Origin: Phoronis australis
Taxonomy: Eukaryota; Phoronida; Phoronidae
Direction of reading: 5' to 3'
Length of the DNA: 64,000 bases
Assembly: GCA_002633005.1 (NCBI GenBank)
Contig: NMRA01000625.1
Location: forward strand, 178,895 to 242,894
In this document: positions 13,501 to 25,800 of the stretch, in pieces
Numbering within the stretch: position 1 is the first letter of the stretch
Layout of the letters: every line of letters begins with the position of its first letter
Program-made: the position numbers and the translations under genes
The notes under the pieces: model-generated
Told to the model about the DNA's origin: nothing
The model's input: only the letters and a program-made list of their open reading frames with translations
The model's database searches: none

Positions 13501-16500
13501 GACAGCTTTAGATAAGGGGGTGTAAAGGTTGTTGATAGGTATACAATAGCATAAAATGAAAAAATATATTAAATAAATATACTTATTATGTAGTCAAATT
13601 TTGTGTATGAATAATATGCAAATAATAATATAAATTTTGTCCCTAGATGTAAGCAACACATTACATATTTCCTTATTTCGATTCAAGCGAGGCTAGAACA
13701 ATGAAACAGTATTGCAATGTCTTGTCCTCAGATTCCACAGATGACGGTTTTTCATCAGTCCAAACCTTCAGAACTTGAAAAAATAACTATTTTGCTTTTT
13801 AAATTTGACATAATCATGCTCTAAATGTACTTGACAGGCTCATTAATAAGTCTAGTCATTAATAAGTCCAGTGGTCAGTCACTGAAATGAACATTAAACA
13901 GCAGGTTACCTTGAGTTTCTTCTCACACAGCAAACTTTTCCGAGGGACAAAAATTAAGTGGAATTCCTTACGGAACCCTCCAGCTGATTCCTCTCTGGAA
14001 CATTCAAACATTTTCACATTATAGTTCTGAACTATAATTGCTGAGTATCAAGTGTTTTAATACTACGATGGGTCATATTGGCAACTGAAAGAAGAAAAAA
14101 TGGTAGAATTTGACTCTGGATTTTATGCTAATCTGTCAGTCATTAGGTTCTGTGAAAAAGAAAGGTACATTAATAATAAAACAATGGTTTCAATAACATG
14201 TGACCAAATTTCATTGTTCAAGACTGAATTCTTGAAAACGATGTTGCAGGTTTTTAAGTCATGATTTTACGCAACTTTTGAATTTTTTGACAAAAATCAT
14301 AAAAGTCCTATTTTTTATACCTCCTCATACCAAAGCGGAAAATTTTAATACAAATCCTAAGGTGATTCATAACAGGGCATAAAGTATAGGACCTGAAAAT
14401 TTCATATGAATCAAATCACACATTTCTGAGTTGTTTGACATTTTGCAGGTTACCTTTGGTCAAATTTCACTGAAAATCTGTGCATGTAATGATCCAGTTT
14501 TAATGTACATAGTAAAATATACCCGACAGTAAGTTGTAAACTACATAACTTACGCGTTTGTGTATAGCAACACTCTGAGAAGATTTGTTATTAACTTTTC
14601 AGAGTATCACCCAACAAAAACCAATATGGCTACCTGGCCTATTGTTTATGTAGTAAGTGGTAATGAATGGTAAATTTGTGGTTTTGAAGCTTGTGGGCTA
14701 ACCTGGGTTTTTTAGAGTCTGCTATCATTCAAGTGTGAACTTTGCAACTGTTTAATCAATTTAATTTTTTTAGAAAAACGTAAATAAAGAATTGAACGCT
14801 AAGACAATAAAAAAACTTCAAATGCAGTCAAAATCTCAAATTGAATGTATATACCATCCTTAACAAAGAGAACATGATACAATTTATGGAATGAACCACA
14901 CTTATATAAGCTGTAAATTGACCTTCTCACAATGCAGACTTTTGATTTTAGACCACTCACTGTTACAAAATTTGTCTCAACGTGTTCCTTACTCAGAGTA
15001 AAAGTGAGGTCTAGGCTTGGGACCAACTGACAGTTCATCGTTATTTGAGACAAGATTCAACAAGTTGACTTGGCACAGTGGGGGCACTGTGTATGCTCAG
15101 TAGGGCTTTATGCGATAACAAATTGTCATCAGATTTTTATGTCCAGATATCATTTCTTATCTCGGGAAGGAGAAAATGAAAACATTTCATAGTAGTAAGT
15201 CAAAAGGTATTTGACAGGAGCTGAAGGTTTTATGTACTTTTAAACAGTATGAAAGGGTAACATACTTGCGCACAGCATCAGCGACCACATTCATCAAAGA
15301 TAGCTTGGGTCTAGTAATAAACACAATATTTTGCACATTACTGCGTGGGATACCAGCTTCGACTAGCGGAAACATCTTCTCGACTTCATGTTCCTAAAAA
15401 CATAATTTCGTTGTCTAATTCAGGGGATTTCACCAACGGCGGGCGTTGCTGTCACTTTTCAAGTGCATTGTGGGGTGGTCACCCTCTCGCCGGCAATTAT
15501 CTTGTGGACATGTAACGTCGATTCATAATTGAACTTCAGCACGATAAGAAGGTGCACAGCAGTCCCACAATGAATTTGAAAAAGATCTCCAGTGCCGTAG
15601 GTCAAACCCCAAAATTGCAGTTATTGTGACAAATTGACAAAAACTTCATGCCAAAATCTTTCTATTCAGTTACTTTACACTTTGGGCAAACAAAAACAGT
15701 ATAAATTAGGTTTTTACACTTGTCTGTATAACAGCGAGTGATCCCTTATAAAAGTACTTATAACCCCTCCTATCCCAAATTCTCATTTAGACCACTTACC
15801 GTCATGAAATTGGTCTCAATGTCAGAATCTGAGGTGATTTCAGAGATTCAAAAGAACTGATAGTTTGTCATTACTTGAGACAAGACTCTACAAAATTGAC
15901 TCGTCGCAGGATTTTATTTTATTTTATGCGCCCAGCACGGTCTCAAGAAATAACGAACTCTCAGTTTTTTGCAAGCCCAGAAATTGTTTCCCATCTCATT
16001 ATGTTTCTTTTTTAATGCTACGCTCATTTAAAGCCACCTTTGTATAGGAAATATTAATATTCATTAACTAGAAGCTCTTGGCAGATTGTAGACTTCCCCA
16101 TGGAGTTACAGATTTCCCCACAACTTGACCAAAGAGCTCTCTAGTTCGAGCTTGTTTTCAAAGCCAAATGTTATCAACAATTTTATAGTTTAATGAACAC
16201 TGAGCAGACAATCCTTAAAGTCTAAATAAACGGAGGACTAATGAGGGTTTTGTTGAGAAATTTCTTTTTCTGATGAAATTAGAAAACTTTAATCCCCACT
16301 TAAGTGTCAGTATACTTAAAATTGCTAACACAGCCCCTCAACATTGTAAGATTTATAAAATCCAACCAGCTCATTGTTCAAGTAAAACAAAAAGTTAGTT
16401 TCAATGGCAACAAAGTATAGCTCAATGATGTCACAACCTACCTTTAGCAAAGTATATTCCGCTATCAATCCAAATGGACCTGTCAACGCATCATCCCAGA

Positions 16501-17268
16501 CCAAACCCTGCAAGAAATGAACAGTGGAAAGGATATATCAATCTATGAATAGCTTCATTTGGTGTCATTTCTCACCTTATTTTACCATACTCATCTGAGC
16601 TACCACCCATGCAGCTTAAATCAAGTAACTAAAAATCGCAGGGTGAGCGTTAACCCGAGCGTACTTAAAAATGAAAATTTTCAGAAGTTGGGAGTGGACT
16701 AGCACATACCTAAATGGACAATCAGCTTAATGCCCACGGAGCGACACTGATGTTGAATTTCGTGTGCAGGAGTCAAATAAAACATGCGTGTATTGTAGAT
16801 GGTGTGATTGCACACAGTGGTTAAGTAGTTAGTGTTACCTAGGTGTTTACACAGGCCCCCCACAGGGTGACTGAAATTTCCAGTGCTAATATTGCTCACC
16901 CAGTAACACAATCAGCTGGCCACATGCTGCTCACTTGAACGCTTTCTAATTCTTTGCACAGGTGAAAATGACATCAGAATGCACATGAGGCAAAGCAAAA
17001 GTAATGAAATACGACAGAAAATATGCCGGGCAAGGGCCAGGCATGGCAAAACCAAAACTTCGAAAAGCGGGTAGTGGGGGTAATCCAGTAGCGGCCCTTT
17101 ACCCCTGTGGACACTGAACAACACACGCATTCAAAGAATGCACGTTACAACAACTGTAAGGCTTACCTTGCTACCGACATATTTATCTAAAATTTCTAGC
17201 AATTCTCTTCGATAATTTTCTCTTAAAACACCTAAATTGAGACGACCGGAGTTCAGATGGGAGGCCAT
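4568..17268 (-). CDS. VPS33A: Vacuolar protein sorting-associated protein 33A, 16 exons, complete
   Basis: This is the Sec1/Munc18 (SM) subunit of the HOPS and CORVET tethering complexes. It binds VPS16 and SNARE bundles and drives endosome-lysosome and autophagosome-lysosome fusion. Exons from the start codon: 17167-17268, 16442-16507, 15266-15393, 13910-13994, 13383-13487, 11686-11802, 11048-11228, 10460-10653, 9962-10052, 9469-9543, 8256-8335, 7678-7764, 6992-7126, 6466-6634, 5673-5795, 4568-4671. All junctions are GT/AG and every phase closes, giving 613 aa; human VPS33A is 596. The N-terminus [17 protein letters not shown] and segments such as [43 protein letters not shown] and [13 protein letters not shown] follow VPS33A across its whole length. 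The start is the only ATG matching the family N-terminus. An extra Ser-rich stretch (about 10 aa) precedes the [11 protein letters not shown] segment. The last exon lies in a tandem repeat of its own acceptor, described separately. Confidence 0.95.
4652..4842 (-). repeat. 39-bp minisatellite carrying repeated 3' splice sites of the last VPS33A exon
   Basis: Five units with exact 39-bp period place the equivalent exon border at 4671, 4710, 4749, 4788 and 4827. The 4671 border gives the family-conserved product. The units at 4710, 4749 and 4788 also read ..AG directly before the exon-like sequence; the 4827 unit has AA instead of AG. On the minus strand a unit encodes 13 residues (for example [13 protein letters not shown]) in the frame of the final exon with no stop codon. 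The array is seen directly; use of the outer acceptors is not known. Confidence 0.9.
6790..6952 (-). repeat. Interspersed repeat family 2, copy in VPS33A intron 13
   Basis: It shares, with substitutions, the succession TGATAGCCCC ... AATTGAAACAT ... CAGTTTCACGTAAATC ... TTTCTGAGATATGATG with copies near 14.3, 27.2, 38.3 and 52.0 kb. Confidence 0.6.
7270..7505 (-). mobile_element. tRNA-derived SINE, copy 1
   Basis: The minus strand reads like the element at 44,940-45,170: a tRNA-like head with a B-box type motif (GGTTTCAGTCCCAC) after AAGGTCGTGGG, then a shared body ending near AATGTGTACCAGA. The two copies match over about 220 bases with point differences and small gaps. Confidence 0.7.
8449..8687 (+). 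mobile_element. MITE family 1, copy A
   Basis: The left terminus reads TACAGTAAAAATTCTTCAG. The right terminus is the degraded inverse (CAAATTGAAATACCATTAA). The internal order is shared with the other copies: GGTGGACAGGTGAAATTTC, CAAAAATAACTTTTCA, TTACCAAATAAC, GCATTTGCAACAATG. It lies in a VPS33A intron, just beyond exon 11. Confidence 0.75.
8851..9331. repeat. 37-bp direct repeats bracketing an open segment
   Basis: Near-identical 37-bp sequences beginning TAGCATCGGCATTCA lie at 8851-8887 and 9295-9331. The roughly 400 bases between them are open in two overlapping minus-strand frames (9038-9421 and 8982-9176). One encodes a stretch with [20 protein letters not shown], which I do not recognise. 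The piece lies in the VPS33A intron between exons 10 and 11. Confidence 0.5.
9600..9860 (+). repeat. Interspersed repeat family 3, copy 1
   Basis: It begins GGGGGTAACTAGTCC and contains CATTCACACACAATG, GCAAGGTCAGTGAA and GGTCCTGGCTGAGAAGACA, ending near CTGAGCCCC. The same order occurs at 60,715-60,970 and, inverted, at 54,117-54,386. Confidence 0.75.
14225..14475 (-). repeat. Interspersed repeat family 2, copy in VPS33A intron 3
   Basis: It resembles the copies at 38.3 and 52.0 kb through CCTCATACCAAAGCGGAAAA, GGGCATAAAGTATAGGACCT, TTTCATATGAATCA and a TTTCTGAG motif. It is diverged. Confidence 0.55.
14945..15070. repeat. Diverged duplicate of 15,785-15,905
   Basis: Both stretches contain TTAGACCACT, an ACAAAATTTGTCTCAA-like motif, a GAGGT motif and TTTGAGACAAGATTCAACAA-like sequence in the same order, about 840 bases apart. 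They flank VPS33A exon 3. Confidence 0.5.
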
Positions 17269-17529
17269 TATTTACTTCCTATTTCATGACGAGCCCAACG
17301 AACTTTAATTTTTTAGTTAAAAGAAAGTATTTTTTTCTATCCACAATACCCTTTAGCAATCTTTTAGTTTTTTATGTTTATATTGGGTACAATTATGACT
17401 TATATTTTAATAATTATTGTATAAATGTTCGCCGCTGGAAGAAGCGCCTCCTAGTAACAAGGCTTGGAACGATTGTTATTACTTTGGCCGGGGACGGACG
17501 GGAGAGAGGAGCACCTCACTTACCGTCAC

Positions 17530-17845
17530 CAGTGGCGGATTTAAGGGGGGGGGCAAGGGGGTCATGGCACCCCTAAAATTCTACCAGATACCATTTGGTA
17601 GTTCGTGTGCGAATTGCTGACTAGTACATGCGCGCAGCCAGAGGGGCTCGGGGGCCATAAACAATGCCGGTAGGCCCTGAACAAACCCCGTTTACCGTTT
17701 TTTAGTCAAAAGTTCCGCAAACCCAAATATTCGAGACGCCTGCATCCCCACATTTTAGGCTGGGCGCGCGCACCTGCCGAAATTCTTGTTATTCCTCAGT
17801 GCCCTGGCCCCCGCCTAACTCAAAATCCATGTGGATCCTCCCCTG
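17530..17845 (+). mobile_element. hAT-like non-autonomous element, copy 1
   Basis: It starts CAGTGGCGGATTTAAGGGG and ends in the inverse (AAAATCCATGTGGATCCTCC CCTG). These termini are typical of widespread hAT-type non-autonomous elements (established knowledge). No transposase is present. A related inverted fragment lies at 18,657-18,800. Confidence 0.7.
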
Positions 17846-18656
17846 GTTATGACCACAACTATCAACTTGAAAAAATGGCAGTTCGGGGGGCTCGAATTTC
17901 TGGCGATGTTGACCTTATGCTGACAAAAAAGCGGGAGAACTAAAAAAAAAGGGGGTACCACCTTCACTGTGCGTCTGTACCTTTTCAGTGGGCTTTTGTC
18001 TCGTTTTCTCGGACTTTTTGTTTCTCTGGGGTGGACCTTTTTGCCCACTTCACCCCCCGACTGCGGAGGCCCCCCCTGGGTGCGCGCACGTAATGCTACA
18101 TTGGGCAGGTTTCAACTATGGTACCGAGTCAGTCTTTTCAGTGCAGGAACACACTCGGAACAATCGACCAAATGCCGCCGAGAGCTTCCACCAAATTTCC
18201 ATCCAATCCAGTAAACCGGGCTGTGACAAAACTATTAGGACTGCCGCCGATAGGGCTTCTCAAAATCAAAGCCGAAAGAATATTTATGTTCGAAATATGT
18301 CCCGAAAATAATAGGTGAGTCGCAATCTCCGTCGTTTCCAGAGATACAAAGGAGACCGTGTATAGGCGATATAAGGTCATTTATTATGACTGATAAGGTA
18401 CAGAAATATGAGTGTACAAATAACATAAAGATAAAATAATGATCTCTGGAAAGATGGGCAATAAAAAGCGCCACGAGAGATGTTGAAGACAGAACTTAGG
18501 GTAATTATCTATTATCCTATGCTTGCCATACACAAACGTGTTGGACTGTGTACCGGTAGCCACGGCAATTCGTAATTGGTGACCCCTAGATGCTACACAC
18601 TAGTCGGGGAGTACCGGGTACTCAGAACTCAAAATTTCGAGTCACAGTTTACACTC

Positions 18657-18800
18657 CAGGGGCGAGGATTTTGAGTTGGGGGGTGGCAGGGCACGGGTAT
18701 AACCAGAATTTCAGCAGATATACGCGCCCAGCCTAAAATGTGGGGACGCAGAGTACTCGAATGGTTGGGGTTGCGGACCTATTGATCGTGGGCTCTGCGG
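18657..18800 (-). mobile_element. Partial hAT-like element, inverted
   Basis: The sequence CAGGGGCGAGGATTTTGAGT and the later CCTAAAATGTGGGG motif are the inverse of the right part of the element at 17,530-17,845. The other end is missing or degraded. Confidence 0.55.
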
Positions 18801-19013
18801 GTCAGAGTACATCTTCAGACGAAAAGGCATGACGTACTTAATTACCGACTTTCAACAAGGTCAATAGGTGGCAGTAGATCCCAAAAATGTGACGTCGCCC
18901 GGGTGCCAATGATAATTTGTCCACCGGCAACTTTCGGCAACTGACGTCACTTGCGCAGACACTGTCGTGTCAGACTTAGCGCGTGCACACTGAGTGTGCT
19001 GACGCACATGACC

Positions 19014-19170
19014 ATGGGCGGCGCCGCACCATAATAAAGAGGGGCTGGGGGCTATAGCTCCACCCACTAGTGCTGCGCCGCCCATGGTCTGTGGGTGCTG
19101 TACCATTTTAGGGGCTGGGGGGGGGGAGCGAGGGCTATAGCCTCCAATTTTTCAGTGCTGCGTCGCCCGT
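19014..19170. repeat. GC-rich palindromic modules (GGCGGCGC / GCTATAG), two units
   Basis: One unit at 19,014-19,088 starts CCATGGGCGGCGC and ends GCGCCGCCCATGG, with GGGGCTGG and GGCTATAG inside. A second, less complete unit follows to 19,170. Similar units lie at 25,543-25,695. Confidence 0.7.
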
Positions 19171-19815
19171 GAATGACGTTTTGGATTAAATGATTGCAAA
19201 CATCAAGGTGCTATCGAAATTGGAATCCCGGTGTAAAACAGATATCCCGGAGTCGAAAGCAGACTCCCGCGCCCTTCAAAATAGCTCATGTAACCGGCAC
19301 GAAAAACGCATAATCCTGATCGGACAGGAAACCCGGGAAGTTTTTCAAATTTTCTAAGACGATGCATGTCAATAGCCTCAAACTTTGCGTTAAAGCATCT
19401 TCAAGTAATTTCTTGTTGTTTTGTGTGTTAAAATTTCCAATAATATACGTAACTTTGTTAGCTTGACTTTTACCGTTAAAACTTGAGCAACTTGTCTGTG
19501 GGCGAATTTCAATATAATCTGTACTGTCAACACGTTTTTATCTCGGTGAATATTTAGTTAATGAGACAGTTGAAAAATCTCGAATTGAATTCGGAAAATC
19601 GGATACGATCGCCAGGCATCAAAATGTTGTGGGGGTGGTAAAACTGAAGATTGATGCGGTCATGTGAAGAATAACTTGCTTTAATTGTGTCTAATCGCAT
19701 AAATTTATTCACACTTCAGAGTATGTTTCTCCATCATATGTATATATATATATATATGCATAGGTGTATCTATTTCATCCTTTCCGAGTCAGCTCTAGTG
19801 GAATCAAATGATGAG

Positions 19816-22800
19816 TTAGTTTTCCGCCACAGTTGCTGTAATCCAGTCCAAGAAATAGGTAACTCTTGAGTACACGCTGGGATAGCCTTCCGTCTGACAC
19901 CCAGATCGTCCCCACGAGGTGGCGCCGTTGACGTACCATTTGCCGTCATTGCCTTTGCAGGAAAGTGGACCGCCACTGTCTCCCTAGAAGAAAAATAGTG
20001 GGAGCTTAGATTCATGCCCAACTTTAGCCAAAAACCAATCGGTCTGCCATCTATGCCACATATGAACTAGGGCGACTCAATATTCACTAGGTGGTGTTAA
20101 TAAATAAATGTTGGCCTTGTTAACATCAGAATAGACTTGATGACAGTAAAAGTCGTCATAAATCAGCAATGGGGTTTTGTGTGAAAACGGACCAACGTGG
20201 TTTGCCTGAATGCAGGCATTTCTATGAAAAGGTCCCTTGCTTCACTTGAGACATCTATAGTAAACTTTGAGTTCCCCAATGTGAGCGTTGGTCCATTGTA
20301 AAACAATGTGAATATTCAAAGAAAGTGAAGCTGTCACCGTTGCTAAGTGTTTATGATTTATGCTTGTATTATCATGTAAAGATCTTATCCGTACTAAACA
20401 ATCCAACCAATGATCTCTTATATACTTACATTGCACGCTCCTGAGAGTCCGTTGTTCAAACACACATGGCCGGAGTTGATGTATCTGGAACCCCATTTGT
20501 TAGAACACACCTCGTTGGTCAGTACGTTTACTTTCAGCTCGTTCAAAATTTCAGAGGGCTGGTTCGGATCTGAAAAATATTAATATAAGTTAACGTATAT
20601 TGGCAAGGATATGGCCATTCAAGGCAAGGATATGGCCATTCAAGACAAGAAAATGTCGTTTACAGACCTTAAGTTGCTACACCACTAAACTAGGCTAGGC
20701 GAGGTGCTTTACCCCTGTCCTATAGTAGGAAATCAAGGTAGGCCCCAGCCAGACAGCACGTCATAAAGACGCGTCCGAGTTCGTTGAGCATGTAAATCTC
20801 CGTGCGCCTGTAATTATTTCCGCTAGACTAGGTTTATTGCATTGGAAATGCAAAAAGTATGTGTAAACGAAACTGATCAGTGATGTTGAGTGGCAGGTGT
20901 ACCCCAATAGGAGTGCGTGTATAGAAGAGTGACAGCAGATACAAATGAAATAAAAAACATTTGAAATCGAGCATTTTGTTTTAAACTAGTCTTTGAGCTG
21001 AGCGTTACCTTGGGTGTTACCCCATCCAGATATCCAACAGTTGTCGTTTCCAGCAATATCCATGCTCGCGGATGGTAAGCACGCCGGGATGATGTGATTA
21101 GTGAATTCCACTGGAGTCTTGAACTTCACCAAGGCGATGTCGTTGGGGAAACCTGCTCCATTTCCGTCGTAGTTTTCATGCTGAAATGGGATGTAACATA
21201 CCGTATGACAACGAAGGTACTGAAAAATTGTCTACTTGGGCGTACAATTGAGTAAATTAACAACCTTTCTCCAGATGAAGATAGTGATCGTAAGAAATCG
21301 CCAAAAATTAAACATATGACCTCCATTTCATTTGATTACACTGCAACCATAGAAAACAATTAGTGTCAACATGCCTTATTTCAAGGCTCAAAACAATCGA
21401 CACGTCGGCGCCATATCTCAAGCACTAGGCCTATCTTTTTGCATGTAATCATAACAGAGATTTTTTCAAACTAAACTATATAGGTCACGTGATGTGACTA
21501 ACATTTAATAATTCTTAGTTATACCATGTCAACGCGCTCATTTATAACAACATAATTAAAAACAGTTGCGTGGATACTTACCATGATTACCTTTGACAAC
21601 TCCTTTGTTACCGGCGCGTAGTCTTCCTGGTCCGCTTTCACGTGGTGTTCGCCGAGAACAACCTTCATTGATGAAACACTTGATCTATAAAAAAATCATT
21701 CTGTTATGTAGTCTCAATATTAAAGAAAGTGGAAGGTTGTTTACAGCCACGGAGCTGAGTGGTACATCAAACAGACTGAACAAAACGGACTACGTTCGAG
21801 CACATTTCCTGCGAAAAAAGCCAGACAGGTATTCACTAGATATATCGTCATGTATTGCAAGCGAAACACGTAATTACGACTCTAACTTTCCACGCGAGTG
21901 TCTTGCGCTCATGGAACGCACCCTTTGTATTGTTTCAGAATAAGTCGCATTGAACCAGTACAACATGGGCCTCCGTTTAGTTATTTGTAAACAGGTATAA
22001 GAACAGTGTCGGCCACACTGCCAGATAAGGTTTCCACGTGTTTTACACGTCTCTTTTTTCTCGATTGTTCATGTTTAGTTTCCTCGTAACATAATTAACC
22101 TACAAGAAAAAACAAAATACGAGGCAAGAAAATTTGCAAAAGTGGTATAAAAGTGGGACGCGAAAACTCTAGTGCTTTAAAAGAAAAATTAGTGTCCAAA
22201 AAGAGTATTCCAGCTTAATGTTATATATGGCCGGGGTGAAGTACTATAGATGGAGGTCCCGTAACCCTGTAAATGAGTAGCCTTGCCATAGCAGTGCTGT
22301 TGTGAATTTTTATGATTCAAGCCTAGGCTCGACTCTTACCCGTCCACACAATGTGCCGCAGTCAAAGCCCAGAAGTCGTTGATGAGCGTAGCGCCACAGA
22401 AATGGAAACTGGATGATGTCGTCTGCAAGGACGCTTGCCAAGGCCATTCGTGTCTACTGGCATGGTTACCGCCAACAATACGAGACTCCCTGCGAACGCC
22501 GCATCCTGTTCAACAAAAGTAACGGAACCACTTGTTATGAACATAATGCATTTACATAATTGTCTTGTTGAAAGCAACATTCCACTGCTCGAAGTTATCT
22601 CGCGCGATTGGCGTTCCTAAAGCTAGACGGATGACACCCAGAGATGATGTCATGGTCACCATTTAGTGAGATGCTTTGGTCTTCAGAATGATGAGTCAAT
22701 GAAGAGGACCAGTGGCGGATTTAGGGGGGAGGGGAACAGCCCCCCTCCCCTAAACTTCTCCCATATTCCAATTGGGCAGTTCGGGGGTGCGAATGTCTGA

Positions 22801-25800
22801 CGGGCAAAATCTTGGCTTATACTGTGTCCTGGCCCCCCTAACTCAAAATCCTGGATCCGCCCCTGACGACTACATGTTTAATAGCAAATATATTAGGTCC
22901 TAGAGTAGCCTGTTAGAGAGACGTAGCCGAATTTGCAGGTGAGGCGCTGTCAATATTCCCGGCTAGATCCTGTACGTAAATAGAAGATCGACGAAACAAT
23001 AACCAGCCTTTCTGTGAGATATTACCCTAGTATTTCGTTTCAATAACACTATAGCCTCGATAACTTGGCTGTCAATACACCTCTTTTCCAGCAGCTGTTC
23101 AGTTGCAGAATGTGCCCCAAACCAAGAAAGTCGCTCTAGCCTCCGAAAACCAATTAACCTCGTTGTCTTTACTGATTAACTCCAACCAGACATTCTTACC
23201 TCCGGGGCTTACGTTAGGTACGCAACACACGCTTCCGGCGGCAGCGCAGTACTCGTTGACGGACCGTCCCTCGCAATCGGACGCCGGAACACATTGGTAT
23301 CCACACGAGGCTCCTGCAGAGAACAATAGAGAGATAACTACCAAAACTCACATAACTTGTTATGTTACAACGTCCTACGTCAATGTGTTGGAGTGCGTTC
23401 ACCAAGACTAGGCATTCGCGAGCCGATATATCGGCTGCCAGGTAGCTTGGCTAAGGAGAAACTGGTAGTTAATCAGTACAACTTAACATAAAACTCCCAG
23501 CATACGATAACTAAATATGCGTCAACCTCTCTATTTTACATTCCTTATATGGCGTTGACTCAAAAAACATTGAATACATGGGCCTGTCATTTAGTCACAT
23601 GTTGTTCTTGTTAACCAGACATTCAGCATTCACTGATACATGTACTTACGTTGATAATTCAGTTGCCAACCCGTTTTCCGAATAGAGCTATCAGTTTTGA
23701 ACCTCAGCGTGACAGAACGGGACGAGGCCTTGTACGTGGAGGCAGATGTACCGCACAATTTTGCCTTGGACACACCGTTCTCCAGAATCTGTGAACAGCA
23801 AAAAAGGAGATTTAAATTTTTATGAGAAAACAGATAGCCGAAGACACATCGGCCGCCAACAAGCATTTAAAGCTGCCTTAAGAGTCTTGAGCATAACATT
23901 ATGCATAAACTGACACCATTGAGCAAAATAGTTCAAGTTAATTTATTTTAAAAGCCATCGACGGAAAAATAAATCATAACTGCGTACAGCATCATAAATT
24001 AGCAAATGACCTAAAATGTCGTCTTCTTGTCAGATTCTATTAGTTTGGAGAATTTACAATACGTATAAAACTTTAGGCATTTTGACGTGTACCTGTACAT
24101 TCTCTTCTCTACCTGTGTCGCCTGTTTTGCGTCTGTGAACTGTTTCCTTGACAATGATTTAGAGTAATAAACCGAAACGTTGGACAGATATGTCGTTATT
24201 TACTGTTACGCGCTAATTTTAAAGTTAGTATGAAACTCTGAAAGACAATATTTTTAATGTTGAGTGGTAAAATGTGCGGCTGGTGTCTTTGTACACATGC
24301 ATCCCAATAAAAGTATATTTCTTTTTCGTTTCGCAATATGGCCTGCCGACGGAGAAGATCCAGCATGTTGGGTCTCGGCTCTAGCAATAATGGACTTGTA
24401 GTTGTTCTCAATCCCAGAAATCATGTCTAAGTAAAGAACAAATTGAACTTCACAGCGAGAAGTGGCTTAAATCAAAAGCTAGATTTTTTACAGTGGGTGT
24501 CCGGGTTCATAAAATTTTTAAAACAACACTTTGTAGAGTTAAGTAGCTATGACTCACCTCTAAGTAGTCGTATCTACAAGATGAACTACTTTCCACGTTA
24601 AAGTTTTCGAATTTGAGAGCGACATTTCCTTCGGGTATAGTGATTGTGTACGTACAATCGAGGTTGTTGCCGTAGTTGTTGGGATAGTTGGGAGACTGAA
24701 CAGTGCCCGATTCACCCTCGAAGTTGCCACCGCAAGCTGCAAATCAAATACACGAATTAGTTTCAGCAATGAACGGGTTAGCTCTCTGCAGAGCTATTTA
24801 AAGTTCCCGAATTCAAAACTTCCAACAAGCCAATTACCACTAGGGTGGTGTATTCTGGAGTGAAGTACAGGATTTTGGGAAACGCCGAGCGCGACGAAGT
24901 TTTTTATCAACATATAGGAGCCGTTATTCAGTGACTGCCCAGGTGCTCCATTCAAATACATGCAGGTCGGATATTGAATACAAAGAAGCTGGGATCTTTT
25001 TCACCGCTGTAGTCTGAATGCCAACTCAATGCTATCAACAATCGCATCAAATACAACTACTTAAATGTACCCTTAAAAATAAACCGCCGCAACATAACTG
25101 CGTCAGGGCTTCCAGCGCGCAGGCGTCTTCGTGTAAGTAAAAAAACGACCAAGATTTTCGTAAGTTGGAAAGCCACGTGCGTTAAGTGACTTGACAGGTG
25201 ACGTCAGTTACTTTCACGTCAAAAAAGGCTGTAAACAATACTTAAAACACCGTTTGTTTGTTATTTTATTATTATTATGAAGATAGCGAATTATTCTTAA
25301 GCAGCATACACCGAAGACAAATGTTCAGACTAAGTCAGTGCGGCGCATCTACTACGAAATTATGAATAAAACTCTAAGCAATTTTACAGTTCTGCTGAAA
25401 TAACGCCACGGCAGTAGACGCGAAGACTGCTTTTAAAAGGTGTTGCAGTTACCGGGAGAAATAAGGAATAAAAAGAAAACGGAATAATTGTGTTAAGGGG
25501 TCCAATCGTTACTACTAATTGATGTCATATGGCAAAGCACGACATGGGCGGCGCACAATAGGGGCTGGAGGGCTATAGTACTGCCCCCACTTACTTCAGT
25601 GCTGCGACGCCCAAGGACGTGGCCGGCACACCCGATAGGGGGTTAAAGGGCTATAGTTCCCCACTTATTTCAGTGCTGCGCCGAACATGCATGAGCTAGT
25701 ATAGATCGGAGCCGTCTAATCAGACAACCAGTCTCTGCTAGGCACTAGTCTAATCGTTGCTTTGTGATCAGACCTGGCGGAAATAGTGCAAAGTAAAATC

